In this document: piece by piece, positions 43,191 through 58,162 of the stretch
Position numbering within the stretch: the first letter of the stretch is position 1
Layout of the letters: every line of letters starts with the position of its first letter
Assembly: GCA_949130495.1 (NCBI GenBank)
Contig: OX422211.1
Span: forward strand, 442,874,219 to 442,938,218
DNA from: Sambucus nigra
Taxonomy: Eukaryota > Streptophyta > Magnoliopsida > Dipsacales > Adoxaceae
DNA length: 64,000 bases
Direction of reading: 5' to 3'
Notes under the pieces: generated by a model
Told to the model about the DNA's origin: nothing
The model's database searches: none
Seen by the model: the letters and a program-made list of their open reading frames with translations, nothing else
Program-made: the position numbers and the translations under genes

Positions 43191-45060
43191 CCTAACTCAG
43201 GTGACGATCCAAGACCGGGGCCAATTCTGACCCAAGAGTGGTGACAACTGAGGACCGAGGTCAATTCTGACCTAACTCAGGTGAAGATCGAGGACCGGGG
43301 CCACTTCTGACACAAGAGTGGTGACGATCGAGGACCAAGGTCACTTCTGACCTAACTCAGGTGACGATCCAAGACCGGGGCCAATTGTGACCCAAGAGTG
43401 ATGACGACCGAGGACCAAAGTCAATTCTGGCCTAACTCAGGTGACGATCAAAGATCGGGGCCAATTCTGACCCAAGAGTGGTAACGACCGAGGACAGAGG
43501 TCAATTCTGACCTAACTCAGGCGATGATCCAAGAACGGGGTCAATTCTGGCCCAAGAGTGGTGACGATCGAGGACAGAGGTCAATTTTGACATAACTCAA
43601 GTGACGATCCAAGATCGGGGCCAATTCTGACCCAAGAGTGGTGACGACCGAGGACCGAGGTCAATTCTGACCTAACTCAGGTGACAATCCAAGACCGGGG
43701 CCAATTCTGACACAAGAGTGGTGATGAGCGAGGTCCGACGTCAATTCTAACCTATTTCAGGTGACGATCCAAAACTGGGGCCAATTCTGACCCAAGAGTT
43801 GTGACGATCGAGAACCGAGGTCAATTCTGAAATAACTCAGGTGACGATCCAAGACCGGGGCCAATTTCGTCCCAAGAGTGGTGACGATTGAGGTCCGAGG
43901 TCAATTCAGACCTAACTCAGGTGACGATACAAGAACGGGGCCAATTCTGACCCAAGAGTGGTGACGACCAAGGACCGAGGTCAATTCTGACCTAACTCAG
44001 GTGACGATCCAAGACCGGGGCCAATTCCGACCCAATAGTGGTGATGACCAAGGACCAAGGTCAATTATGACATAACTCCGGTGACGATCCAAGACCGGGG
44101 CCAATTCTGACCCAAGAGTGGTGATGACCGAGGACCAAGGTCAATTCTGACCTAACTCAGGTGACGATCCAAGATCGGGGCCCATTCTGACCCAAGAGTT
44201 GTGACGACCGAGGACCGAGGTCAATTCTGACCTAACTCAGGTGACAATCCAAGACCGGGGCCAATTCTGACCCAAGAGTGGTGACGATTGAGGGCCGAGA
44301 TCAATTCTGACCTAACTAAGGTGACGATCCAAGAACGGGGCCAATTCTGACCCAAGAATGGTGACGACCGAGGACCGAAGTCAATTCTGGCCTAACTCAG
44401 GTTACGATCCAAAACCGGGGCCTATTCTGACCCAAGAGTGGTGACGATCGAGGACAGAGGTCAATTCTGACCTAACTCAGGTGACGATCCAAGAACGGGG
44501 TCAATTCAGACCCAAGAGTGGTGACGACCGAGGTCAATTCAGACCAAACTCAGGTGACGATCCAAGATCCGGGCTAATTCTGACCCAAGAGTGGTGACGA
44601 CCAAGGACCGATGTCAATTATGACCTAACTCAGGTGATGATCCAAGACCGGGGCTAATTCTGACCCAAGAGTGTTGATGATCGAGGACTAAGGTCAATTT
44701 TGACCAAATTGAGGTGACGATCCAAGACCGGGGCCAATTCTGACATAAGAGTGGGGATGACCGAGGATCGAGGTCAATTCTGACCTAACTCATGTGACGA
44801 TCCAAGACTGGGGCCAATTTTGACCCAAGAGTGGTGACGACCGAGAACCAAGGTCAATTCCGAACTAACTCAGGTGACGATCCAAGACCGGGGCCAATTC
44901 TGACCCAAGAGTGGTGATTATTGAGGACCGAGGTCAATCCTGACCTAACTCAGGTGACGATCCGAGACCGGGGCCAATTCTGACACAAGAGTGGTGACGA
45001 CCGAGGATCAAGGTCAATTCTGAGCTAACTCAGGTGACGATCCAAGACCGGGCCCAATTC

Positions 45061-46780
45061 TGAACCAAGAGTGGTGACGATTGAGGACCGAGGTCAATTC
45101 TTACCTAACTCAGGTGACGATCCAAGATCGGGGCCCATTCTAACCCAAGAGTAGTGACGACCGAGGATCAAGGTCAATTCTGACCTAACTCAAGTGATGA
45201 TCCAAGATTGGGGTCAATTCTGACCCAAGAGTGGTTACGACCGAGGACCGAGGTAATTCTCACCAAAATAAGGTGATGATCGAAGATCGAGGCCAATTCT
45301 GACCCAAGAGTGGTGACGACCGAGGACCGAGGTCAATTCTGACCTAACTCAGGTGACAATCTAAGATCGGGGACAATTCTGAGCCAAGAGCCAGGACGAT
45401 CGAGGACCGAGGTCAATTCTGACCTAACTCAGGTGACGATCCAAAACCGGGGCCAATTCTGACCCAAGAGTGGTGACGACCGAGGACCGAAGTCAATTCT
45501 GACGTAACTCTGGTTACGATCCAAAATTGGGGCCTATTCTGACCCAAGAGTGGTGATGATCGAGGACAGAGGTCAATTCTGACCTAACTCAGGTGACGAT
45601 CCAAGAACGCGGTCAATTCTGACCCAAGAGTGGTGACGACCGAGGACCGAGGTCAATTCAGACCTTACTCAGGTGACGATCCAAGATCGGGGCCAATTCT
45701 GACCCAAGAGTGGTGACGACCGAGGACCGAGGTCAATTCTGACCAAACTCAGGTGACGATCCATGACTAGGGCCAATTCTGACACAAGAGTGGTGATGAC
45801 CGAGGATCAAGGTCAATTCTAACCTAACTGAGGTGACGATCCAAGACCGGGGCCAATTCTGAACCAAGAGTGGTGACGATTGAGGACCGAGGTCAATTCT
45901 TACCTAACTCAGGTGACGATCCAAGATCGGGGCCCATTCTAACCCAAGAGTAGTGACGACCGAGGATCAAGGTCAATTCTGACCTAACTCAAGTGATGAT
46001 CCAAGATTGGGGTCAATTCTGACCCAAGAGTGGTTACGACCGAGGACCGAGGTAATTCTGACCAAAATAAGGTGATGATCGAAGATCGAGGCCAATTCTG
46101 ACCCAAGAGTGGTGACGACCGAGGACCGAGGTCAATTCTGACCTAACTCAGGTGACAATCTAAGATCGGGGACAATTCTGAGCCAAGAGCCAGGACGACC
46201 GAGGACCGAGGTCAATTCTGACCTAACTCAGGTGACGATCCAAAACCGGGGCCAATTCTGACCCAAGAGTGGTGATGACTGAGGACCAAGGTCAATTATA
46301 ACTAAATTGAGGTGACGATCCAAGACCGGGGCCAATTCTGACCCAAGAGTGGTGATGACCGAGGACCGAGGTCAATTCAGACCTAACTCAGGTGACGATC
46401 CTAGATCGGGGCCAATTCGGACCCAAAAGTGGTGACGACCAAGGACCGAGGTCAATTCTGACCTAACTCAGGTGACAATCTAAGATCGGGGACAATTCTG
46501 AGCCAAGAGCCAGGACGACCGAGGACCGAGGTCAATTCTGACCTAACTCAGGTGACGATCCAAAACCGGGGCCAATTCTGACCCAAGAGTGGTGATGACT
46601 GAGGACCAAGGTCAATTATAACTAAATTGAGGTGACGATCCAAGACCGGGGCTAATTCTGACCCAAGAGTGGTGACGACCGAGGACTGAAGTCAATTCTG
46701 ACCTAACTCAGGTGACGATCCAAGACCGGGGCCAATTCTGACCCAAGAGCGAGGATGAACGAGGACCTAGGTCAATTCTG
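45061..46780. repeat. Nested 799-bp and 320-bp duplications in family B
   Basis: The block starting TGAACCAAGAGTGGTGACGA at 45,061 recurs at about 45,860, an offset of 799 bp (ten dimers less one base). Its end, containing GATCGGGGACAATTCTGAG and CCAGGACGACC, then recurs at 46,141 and 46,461, an offset of 320 bp. A family A-like dimer pair (GATCCTAGATCGGGG with CCCAAAAGTGGTGACG) lies between the two 320-bp copies. That is the only clear stretch of family A material I saw deep within family B. Confidence 0.75.
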
Positions 46781-49700
46781 AACTAACTCAGGTGACGATC
46801 CAAGACCGGGGCCAATTCTGACCCAAGAGTGGTGACGACCGAGGACCGAAGTCAAATCTGACCTAACTTAGGTGACGATCCAAGACCGGGGCCAATTCTG
46901 ACCCAAGAGTGGTGACGACCGAGGACCGAAGTCAATTCTGACCTAACTCAGGTGATGATCCAAGATCGTGGCCAATTCTGACCCAAAAGCGAGGATGACC
47001 TAGGACCGAGGTCAATTCGGGCCTAACTCATGTGACGATCCAAGACCGGGGCCAATTCTGACCCAAGATTGGTGACGACCGAGGACCGAGGACAATTCTT
47101 ACCTAACTCAGGCGACGATCCAAGACCGGGGCCAATTCTGACCCAAGAGAGGTGACGACCAACGATCGAGGTCAATTCTGACCTAACTCAGGTGACGATC
47201 CAAAACCAGGGCCAATTCTAACCCAAGAGTGGTGACGACTGAGGACTGAGGTAAATTCTGACCTAACTCAGGTGACGATCCAAGACCGGGGCCACTTCTG
47301 ACACAAGAGTGGTGACGATCGAGGACCGAGGTCAATTCTGACCTAACGCAGGTGACGATCCAAGACCGGGGCCAATTATTACCCAAGAGTGGTGACGACT
47401 GAGGACCAAAGTTAATTCTGGCCAAACTGAGGTGACGATCCGAGATCGGGGCCAAATTTTGACCCAAGAGTGGTAACGACCGAGGACAGAGGTCAATTCT
47501 GACCTAACTCAGGCGATGATCCAAGAACGGGGTCAATTATGGCCCAAGAGTGGTGACGATCGAGGACAGAGGTCAATTCATACCTAACTCAAGTGACGAT
47601 CCAAGATCGGGGCCAATTCTGACCCAAGAGTGGTGACGACCGAGGACCGAGGTCAATTCTGACCTAACTAAGGTGACGATCCAAGACCGGGGCCAATTCT
47701 GACACAAGAGTGGTGATGAGCGAGGTCCGAGGTCAATTCTAACCTAATTCAGGTGACGATCCAAGACTGGGGCCAATTCTGACCCAAGAGTGGTGACGAT
47801 CGAGAACCGAGGTCAATTCTGAAATAACTCAGGTGACGATCCAAGACCGAGGCCAATTCTGACCCAAGAGTGGTGACGATTGAGGTCCGAGGTCAATTCA
47901 GACCTAACTCAGGTGACGATACAAGACCGGGGCCAATTCTGACCCAAGAGTGGTGACGACCGAGGACCGAAGTCAATTCTGACCTAACTCAGGGTACGAT
48001 CCAAAACCGGGGCCTATTTTGACCCAATAGTGGTGACGATCGAGGACAAAGGTCAATTCTGACCTAACTCAGGTGACGATCCAAGAACGGGGTCAATTCT
48101 GACATAAGAGTGGGGATGACCGAGGATCGAGGTCAATTCTGACCTAACTCGTGTGACGATCCAAGACTGGGGCCAATTTTGACCCAAGAGTGGTGACGAC
48201 CGAGAACCGAGGTCAATTCCGAACTAACTCAGGTGACGATCCAAGACCGGGGCCAATTCTGACCCAAGAGTGGTGACGATTGAGGACTGAGGTCAATCCT
48301 GACCTAACTCAGGTGACGATTCGAGACTGGGGCCAATTCTGACCCAAGAGTGGTGACGACCGAGGACCAAGGTCAATTCTGAGCTAACTCAGGTGACGAT
48401 CCAAGACCGGGCCCAATTCTGACCCAAGAGTGGTGACGATCGAGGGCCGAGGTCAATTATGACATAACTCAGGTGACGATCCAAGACCGGGGCCAATTCT
48501 GACCCAAGAGCGAGGATGACCGAGGACCTAGGTCAATTCTGACCTATCTCAGGTTCCAATACAAGACCGGGGCCAATTCTGACCCAAGCATGATGACGAC
48601 CATGGATCGAGGTCAATTCTGACCTAACTCAGGTGACGATCCAAGATCGAAGCCAATTCTGACCCAAGAGTTGTGACAACCGAGGACCGAGGTCAATTTT
48701 GACCTAACTCAAGTGACGATCCAGGACCGGTGTCAATTCTGCAACAAGAGTGGTGACGATCAAGGACCGAGGTCAATTCTGACCTAACTCGGGTGACGAT
48801 CCAAGCCCGGGGCCAATTCTGACCCAAGATTGGTGACGACCGAGGACCGAGGACAATTCAGACCTAACTCAGGCGACGATCCAAGACCGGGGCCAATTCT
48901 GACCCAAGAGTGGTGACGATCGAGGACCGAGGTCAATTCTGACCTCACTCATGTGACGATCCAAGACTGGGGCCAATTCTGTCCCAAGAGTGGTGATAAC
49001 TGAGGACCGAGGTCAATTCTGACCTAACTCAGGTGACGATCCAAGACCGGGGCCACTTCTGACACAAGAGTGGTGACGATCGAGGACCTAGGTCAATTCT
49101 GACCTAACTCAGGTGACGATCCAAGACTGGGGCAAATTGTGACCCAAGAGTGGTGACGACCGAGGACCAAAGTCAATTCTGGCCTAACTCAGGTGACGAT
49201 CAAGATCGGGGCCAATTCTGACCCAACAGTGGTAACGACCGAGGACAGAGGTCAATTCTGACCTAACTCGGGCGACGATCCAAGAACGGGGTCAATTCTG
49301 GCCCAAGAGTGGTGACGATCGAGGACAGAGGTCAATTTAGACCTAACTCAAGTGACGATCCAAGATCGGGGCCAATTCTGACCCAAGAGTGGTGACGACC
49401 GAGGACCGAGGTCAATTCTGACCTAACTCCGGTGACGATCCAAGACCGGGGCCAATTCTGACACAAGAGTGGTGATGAGTGAGGTCCGAGGTCAATTCTA
49501 ACCTAATTCAGGTGACGATCCAAGACTGGGGCCAATTCTAACCCAAGAGTGGTGACGATCGAGAACCGAGGTCAATTCTGAAATAACTCAGGTGACGATC
49601 CAAGACCGGGGCCAATTCCGACCCAAGAGTGGTGACGATTGAGTTCCGAGGTCAATTCAGACCTAACTCAGGTGACGATACAAGACCGGGGCCAATTCTG

Positions 49701-52700
49701 ACCCAAGAGTGGTGACGACCAAGTACCGAGGTCAATTCTGACCTAACTCAGGTGACGATCCAAGACCGGGGCCAATTCCGACCCAATAGTGGTGATGAAC
49801 AAGGACCGAGGTCAATTATGACATAACTCAGGTGACGATCCAAGATCGGGACAAATTTTGACCCAAGAGTGGTGATGACCGAGGACCAAGGTCAATTCTG
49901 ACCTAACTCAGGTGACGATCCAAGATCTGGGCCCATTCTGACCCAAGAGTTTTGACGACCGAGGACGGAGGTCAATTCTGACCTAACTCAGGTGACAATC
50001 CAAGACCGGGGCCAATTCTGACCCAAGAGTGGTGACGATTGAGGGCCGAGATCAATTCTGACCTAACTAAGGTGACGATCCAAGACCGGGCCCAATTCTG
50101 ACCCAAGAGTGGTGACGGCCGAGGACCGAAGTCAATTCTGACCTAACTCAGGTTACGATCCAAAACCGGGGCCTATTCTGACCCAAGAGTGGTGACGATC
50201 GAGGACAGAGGTCAATTCTGACCTAACTCAGGTGACGATCCAAGAACGGGGTCAATTCAGACCCAAGAGTGGTGACGACCGAGGTCAATTCAGACCTAAC
50301 TCAGGTGACGATCCAAGATCCGGGCCAATTCTGACCCAAGAGTGGTGACGACCAAGGACCGATGTCAATTATGACCTAACTCAGGTGATGATCCAAGACC
50401 GGGGCTAATTCTGACCCAAGAGTGTTGATGACCGAGGACTAAGGTCAATTTTGACCAAATTGAGGTGACGATCCAAGACCGGGGCCAATTCTGACATAAG
50501 AGTGGGGATGACCGAGGATCGAGGTCAATTCTGACCTAACTCATGTGACGATCCAAGACTGGGGCCAATTTTGACCCAAGAGTGGTGACGACCGAGAACC
50601 AAGGTCAATTCCGAACTAACTCAGGTGACGATCCAAGACCGGGGCCAATTCTGACCCAAGAGTGGTGATTATTGAGGACCGAGGTCAATCCTGACCTAAC
50701 TCAGGTGACGATCCGAGACCAGGGCCAATTCTGACCCAAGAGTGGTGACGACCGAGGATCAAGGTCAATTCTGAGCTAACTCAGGTGACGATCCAAGACC
50801 GGGCCCAATTCTGACCCAAGGGTGGTGACGACCGAGGACCGAGGTCAATTATGACATAACTCAGGTGGCGATCCAACACCGCGGCCAATTCTGACCCAAG
50901 AGCGAGGATGACCGAGGACCTAGGTCAATTCTGACCTATCTCAGGTTAAAATCCAAGACCGGGGCCAATTCTGACCCTAGCATGATGACGACCATGGATC
51001 GAGGTCAATTCTGACCTAACTCAGGTGACGATCCAAGACCGGAGCCAATTCTGACCCAAGAGTTGTGACAACCGAGGACCGAGGTCAATTTTGACCTAAC
51101 TCAAGTGACGATCCAGGACCGGTGTCAATTCTAACACAAGAGTGGTGACAATCGAGGACCGAGGTCAATTCTGACCTAACTCAGGTGACGATCCAAGACC
51201 GGGACCAATTCTGACCCAAGAGTGGTGACGACTGAGGACCGAGGTCAATTCTGACCTAACTAAGGTGACGATCCAAGACCGGGGCCAATTCTGACACAAG
51301 AGTGGTCACGATTGAGGGCCGAGATCAATTATGACCTAACTCAGGTGACGATCCAAGAACGGGGCCAATTCTAACCCAAGAGTGGTGACGACCGAGGACC
51401 GAAGTCAATTCTGACCTAACTCAGGTTACGATCCAAAATCGGGGCCTATTCTGACCCAACAGTCGTGATGATCGAGGACAGAGGTCAATTCACACCTAAC
51501 TCAGGTGACGATACAAGAACGGGGGCAATTCTGACCCAAGAGTGGTGACGACCGAGGACCGAGGTCAATTCAGACCTAACTCAGGTGACGATCCAAGATC
51601 GGGGCCAATTCTGACCCAAGAGTGGTGACGACCGAGGACCGAGGTCAATTCTGACCAAACTCAGGTGACGATCCATGATCGGGGCCAATTCTGACACAAG
51701 AGTGGTGATGACCGAGGATCGAGGTCAATTCTAACCTAACTGAGGTGGCGATCCAAGACCGGGGCCAATTCTGAACCAAGAGTGGTGACGATTGAGGACC
51801 GAAGTCAATTCTTACCTAACTCAGGTGACGATCCAAGACCGGGGCCCATTCTAACCCAAGAGTTGTGACGACCGAGGATCAAGGTCAATTCTGACCTAAC
51901 TCAAGTGATGATCCAAGATCGGGGTCAATTCTGACCCAAGAGTGGTTACGATCGAGGACCGAGGTAATTCTGACCAAAATAAGGTGATGATCGAAGATCG
52001 AGGCGAATTCTGACCCAAGAGTGGTGACGACCGAGGACCGAGGTCAATTCTGACCTAACTCAGGTGGCAATCCAAGATCGGGGACAATTCTGACCCAAGA
52101 GACAGGACGACCGAGGACCGAGGACCGAGGTCAATTCTGACCTAACTCAGGTGACGATCCAAAACCGGGGCTAATTCTGACCCAAGAGTGGTGATGACCG
52201 AGGACCAAGGTCAATTCTAACAAAATTGAGGTGACGATCCAAGACCGGGGCCAATTCGGACCCAAGAGTGGTGACGACCCAGGACCGAGGTCAATTCTGA
52301 CCTAACTCAGGTGACGATCCAAGTGCGGGGCCAATTCTGACCAAAGAGTGGTGATGACTGAGGACCGAGGTCAATTCTGACCTAACTCAGGTGACGATCC
52401 AAGACCGGGGCCAATTCTGATAGAAGAGTGGTGACGATCGGGCACCGAGGTCAATTCTGACCTAACTCAGGTGACGATCCAAGACCGGGGCCAATTCTGA
52501 CCCAAGAGTGGTGACGACCGAGGACCGAAGTCAATTCTGACCTAACTTAGGTGACGATCCAAGACCGGGGCTAATTCTGACCCAAGAGTGGTGACGACCG
52601 AGGACTGAAGTCAATTCTGACCTAACTCAGGTGACGATCCAAGACCGGGGCTAATTCTGACCCAAGAGTGAGGATGACCGAGGACCTAGGTCAATTCTGA

Positions 52701-55700
52701 CCTAACTCAAGTGAAGATCCAAGACCAGGGCCAATTCTGACCCAAGAGTGGTGACGACCGAGGACCGAAGTCAAATTTGACCTAACTTAGGTGACGATCC
52801 AAGATCGGGGCCAATTCTGACCCAAGAGTGGTGACGACCGAGGACCGAAGTCAATTCTGACCTAACTCATGTGACGATCCAAGACCGTGTCCAATTCTGA
52901 CCCAAGAGGGAGGATGACCTAGGACCGAGGTCAATTCGGACCTAACTCATGTGACGATCCAAGACCGGGGCCAATTCTGACCCAAGATTGGTGACGACCG
53001 AGGACCGATGACAATTCTGACCTAACTCAGGCGATGATCCAAGACCGGGGCCAATTCTGACCCAAGAGTGGTGACGACCAACGACCGAGGACAATTCTGA
53101 TCTAACTCAGGGGACGATCCAAGACTCGGGCCAATTCTGACCCAAGTGTGGTGACGACCAAGGATCGAGGTCAATTCTGACCTAACTCATGTGACGATCC
53201 AAGACCGGGGCCAATTTTTGACACAAGAGTGGTGACGATCGAGGACCGAGGTCAATTCTGACCTAACTCAGGTGACGATCCAAGACCGGGGCCAATTGTG
53301 ACCCAAGAGTGGTGACGACTGAGGACTAAAGTCAATTCTGTCCTAACTCAGGTGACGATCCAAGATCGGGGCCAATTCTGACCCAAGAGTGGTAACGACC
53401 GAGGACAGAGGTCAATTCTGACCTAACTCAGGCGACGATCCAAGAACGGGATAAATTCTGGCCCAAGAGTGGTGACGATCGAGGACAGAGGTCAATTCAG
53501 ACCTAACTCAAGTGACGATCCAAGATCGGGGCCAATTCTGACCCAAGAGTGGTGACGACCGAGGACCGAGGTCAATTCTGACCTAACTAAGGTGACGATC
53601 CAAGACCGGGGCCAATTCTGACACAAGAGTGGTGATGAGCGAGGTCCGAGGTCAATTCTAACCTAATTCAGGTGACGATCCAAGACTGGGGCCAATTCTG
53701 ACCCAAGAGTGGTGACGATCGAGAACCGAGGTCAATTCTGAAATAACTCAGGTGACGATCCAAGACCGAGGCCAATTCTGACCCAAGAGTGGTGACGATT
53801 GAGGTCCGAGGTCAATTCAGACCTAACTCAGGTGACGATACAAGACCGGGGCCAATTCTGACCCAAGAGTGGTGACGACCAAGGACCGAGGTCAATTCTG
53901 ACCTAACTCAGGTGACGATCCAAGACCGGGGCCAATTCCGACCCAATAGTGGTGATGACCAAGGACCGAGGTCAAATATGACATAACTCAGGTGACGATC
54001 CAAGACCGGGGCCAATTCTGACCCAAGAGTGGTGATGACCGAGGACCAAGGTCAATTCTGACCTAACTCAGGTGACGATCCAAGATCGGGGTACATTCTC
54101 ACCCAAGAGTTGTGACGATCGAGGACCGAGGTCAATTCTGACCTAACTCAGGTGACAATCCAAGGCCGGGGCCAATTCTGACCCAAGAGTGGTGACGATT
54201 GAGGGCCGAGATCAATTCTGACCTAACTAGGGTGACGATCCAAGAATGAGGCCAATTCTGACCCAAGAGTGGTGACGACCGAGGACCGAAGTCAATTCTG
54301 ACCTAACTCAGGTTACGATCCAAAACCGGGGCCTATTCTGACCCAAGAGTGGTGACGATCGAGGACAGAGGTCAATTCTGACCTAACTCAGGTGACGATC
54401 CAAGAAGGGGTCAATTCTGACCCAAGAGTGGTGACGACCGAGGTCAATTCAGACCTAACTCATGTGACGATCCAAGATCCGGGCCAATTCTGACCCAAGA
54501 GTGGTGACGACCAAGGACCGAGGTCAATTCTGACCTAACTAAGGTGATGATCCAAGACCGGGGCTAATTCTGACCCAAGAGTGGTGATGACCGAGGACCA
54601 ATGCCAATTCTATCCAAATTGAGGTGACGATCCAAGACCGGGGCCAATTTTGACATAAGAGTGGGGATGACCGAGGATCGAGGTCAATTCTGACCTAACT
54701 CGTGTGACGATCCAAGACTGGGGCCAATTTTGACCCAAGAGTTGTGACGATTGAGGACCGAGGTCAATCCTGACCTAACTCAGGTGACGATCCGAGACCG
54801 GGGCCAATTCTGACCCAAGAGTGGTGACGACCGAGGACCGAGGTCAATTCTGAGCTAACTCAGGTGACGATCCAAGACCGGGCCCAATTTTGACCCAAGA
54901 GTGGTGACGACCGAGGACCGAGGTCAATTATGACATAACTCAGGTGACGATCCAAGACCGGGGCCAATTCTGACCCAAGAGCGAGGATGATCGAGGACCT
55001 AGGTCAATTCTCACCTATCTCAGGTTACAATCCAAGACCGGGGTCAATTCTGACCCAAGCATGATGACGACCATGGATCGAGGTCAATTCTAACCTAACT
55101 CAGGTGACGATCCAAGACCGGAGCCAATTCTTACCCAAGAGTTGTGACAACCGAGGACCGAGGTTAATTTTGACCTAACTCAAGTGACGATCCAGGACCG
55201 GTGTCAATTCTGCAACAAGAGTGGTGACGATCAAGGACCGAGGTCAATTCTGACCTAACTCAGGTGACGATCCAAGACTGGGGTCAATTCTGACCCAAGA
55301 TTGGTGACGACCGATGACCGAGGACAATTCTGACCTAACTCAGGCGACGATCCAAGGCCAGGGCCAATTCTGACCCAAGAGTGGTGACGACCGAGGACCG
55401 TAGTCAATTCTGACCTAACTCAGGTGACGATCCAAGACCGGGGCCAATTGTGACCCAAGAGTGGTGACGACCGAGGACCAAAGTCAATTCTGGCCTAACT
55501 CAGGTGACGATCAAGATCGGGGCCAATTCTGACCCAACAGTGGTAACGACCGAGGACAGAGGTCAATTCTGACCTAACTCGGGCGACGATCCAAGAACGG
55601 GGTCAATTGTGACCCAAGAGTGGTGACGACCGAGGACCAATGTCAATTCTGGCCTAATTCAGGTGACGATCCAAGATCGGGGCCAATTCTGACCCAAGTG

Positions 55701-58162
55701 TGGTAACGACTGAGGACAGAGGTCAATTCTGACCTAACTCAGGCGACGATCCATGAACGGGGTCAATTCTGGCCCAATAGTGGTGACGATCGAGGACAGA
55801 GGTCAATTCAGACCTAACTCAAGTGACGATCTAAGATTGGGGCCAATTCTGACCCAAGAGTGGTGATGACCGAGGTTAGAGGTCAATTTTGACCTAACTC
55901 AGGTGACGATCAAAGACCGGGGCCAATTCTGACACAAGAGTTGTGATGAGCGAGGTCCGAGGTCAATTCTAACCTAATTCAGGTGACGATCCAAGACTGG
56001 GGCCAATTCTGACCCAAGAGTGGTGACAATCGAGAACCGAGGTCAATTCTGAAATAACTCAGGTGACGATCCAAGACCGGGGCCAATTCTGACTCAAGAG
56101 TGGTGACGATTGAGGTCCGAGGTCAATTCGGACCTAACTCAGGTGACGATACAAGACCGGGGCCAATTCTGACCCAAGAGTGGTGACGACCGAGGACCGA
56201 GGTCAATTCTGACCTAACGCAGGTGACGATCCAAGACCGGGGCCAATTCCCACCCAATAGTGGTGATGACCAAGGACCGAGGTCAATTATGACATAACTC
56301 AGGAGACGATCCAAGACCGGGGCCAATTCTGACCCAAGAGTGGTGATGACCGAGGACCAAGGTCAATTCTGACCTAACTCAGGTGACGATCCAAGACCGG
56401 GGCCCATTCTGACCCAAGAGTTGTGACGACAGAGGATCGAGGTCAATTCTGACCTAACTCAGGTGACAATCCAAGACCGGGGCCAATTCTGACCCAAGAG
56501 TGGTGACGATTGAGGGCCGAGATCAATTCCGACCTAACTAAGGTGACGATCCAAGAACGGGGCCAATTCTGACCCAAGAGTGGTGACGACCGAGGACCGA
56601 AGTCAATTCTGACCTAACTCAGGTTACGATCCAAAACCGGGGCCTATTCTGACCCAAGAGTGGTGACGATCGAGGACAGAGGTCAATTCTGACCTAACTC
56701 AGGTGACGATCCAAGAACGGGGTCAATTCTGACCCAAGAGTGGTGACGATCGAGGTCAATTCAGACCTAACTCAGGTGACGATCCAAGATCCGGGCCAAT
56801 TCTGACCCAAGAGTGGTAACGACCAAGGACCGAGGTCAATTCTGACCTAACTCAGGTGATGATCCAAGACCGGGGCCAATTCTGACCCAAGAGTGGTGAT
56901 GACCGAGGACCAAGGTCAATTCTGACCTAACTCAGGTGATGATCCAAGACCGGGACCAATTCTGACATAAGAGTGGGGATGACCGAGGATTGAGGTCAAT
57001 TCTGACCTAACTCGTGTGACGATCCAAGACTGGGACCAATTTTGACCCAAGAGTGGTGACGACCGAGAACCGAGGTCAATTCTGAACTGACTCAGGTGAC
57101 GATCCAAGATCGGGGCCAATTCTGACCCAAGAGTGGTGACGATTGAGGACTGAGGTCAATCCTGACCTAACTCAGGTGACGATCCGAGACCGGGGCCAAT
57201 TCTGACCCAAGAGTGGTGACGACCGAGGACCGAGGTCAATTCTGAGCTAACTCAGGTGACGATCCAAGACCGGGGCCAATTCTAACCCAAGAGTGGTGAC
57301 GACCGAGGACCGAGGTCAATTATGACATAACTCAGGTGACGATCCAAGACCGGGGCCAATTCTGACCCAAGAGTGGTGACGATCGAGAACAGAGGTCAAT
57401 TCTGACCTATCTCAGGTTACAATCCAAGACCGGGGTCAATTCTGACCCAAGCATGATGACGACCATGGATCGAGGTCAATTCTGACCTAACTCAGGTGAC
57501 GATCCAAGAACGGGGTCAATTATGACCCAAGAGTGGTGACGACCGAAGTCAATTCAGACCTAACTCAGGTAACGATCCAAGATCCGGGCCAATTTTGACA
57601 CAAGAGTGGTGACGATCAAGGACCGAGGTCAATTCTGACCTAACTCTGGTGACGATCCAAGACCGGGGCCAATTCTGACCCAAGAGTGGTGACGACGCAG
57701 GACCGAAGTCAATTCTAACCTAACTAAGGTGACGATCCAAGACTCGGGCCAATTCTGACCCAAGTGTGGTGACGACCGAGGATCGAGGTCAATTCTGACC
57801 TAACTCATGTGACGATCCAAGATCGGGGCCAATTCTGACCCAAGAGTGGTGACGACCGAGGATCGAGGTCAATTCTGACCTAACTTAGGTGACGATCCAA
57901 GACAGGGGCCAATTCTAACCCAAGAGTGGTGAGGACCGAGGACGAAGGCCAATTCTGACCTAACTCAAGTGACGATCCAAGATCGGGGCCAATTATGACC
58001 CAATAGTGGTGATGACCAAGGATCGAGGTCAATTCTGACCTAACTCAGGTGACGATATAAGACCGGGTCCAATTCTGACCCAAGAGTGGTGAGGACCGAG
58101 GACTGAGGTCAATTCTGACCTAACTTAGGTAACAATCCAAGACCGGGGCCAATTCTGACCCA

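Noticed and set aside
1785..57119. Recurrent minus-strand ORFs of 67 codons (e.g. 1785, 4975, 8247, 12238, 15988, 22356, 24515) and longer ones at 23012, 42781 and 47183
   Set aside because: They are arithmetic products of the satellite. A 40-bp unit is not divisible by three, so any frame passes through all three phases every 120 bp and meets each stop triplet of the dimer once in 240 bp. This gives a fixed maximum length, and the longer ORFs occur where indels or mutations remove a stop. The proteins have no domain.
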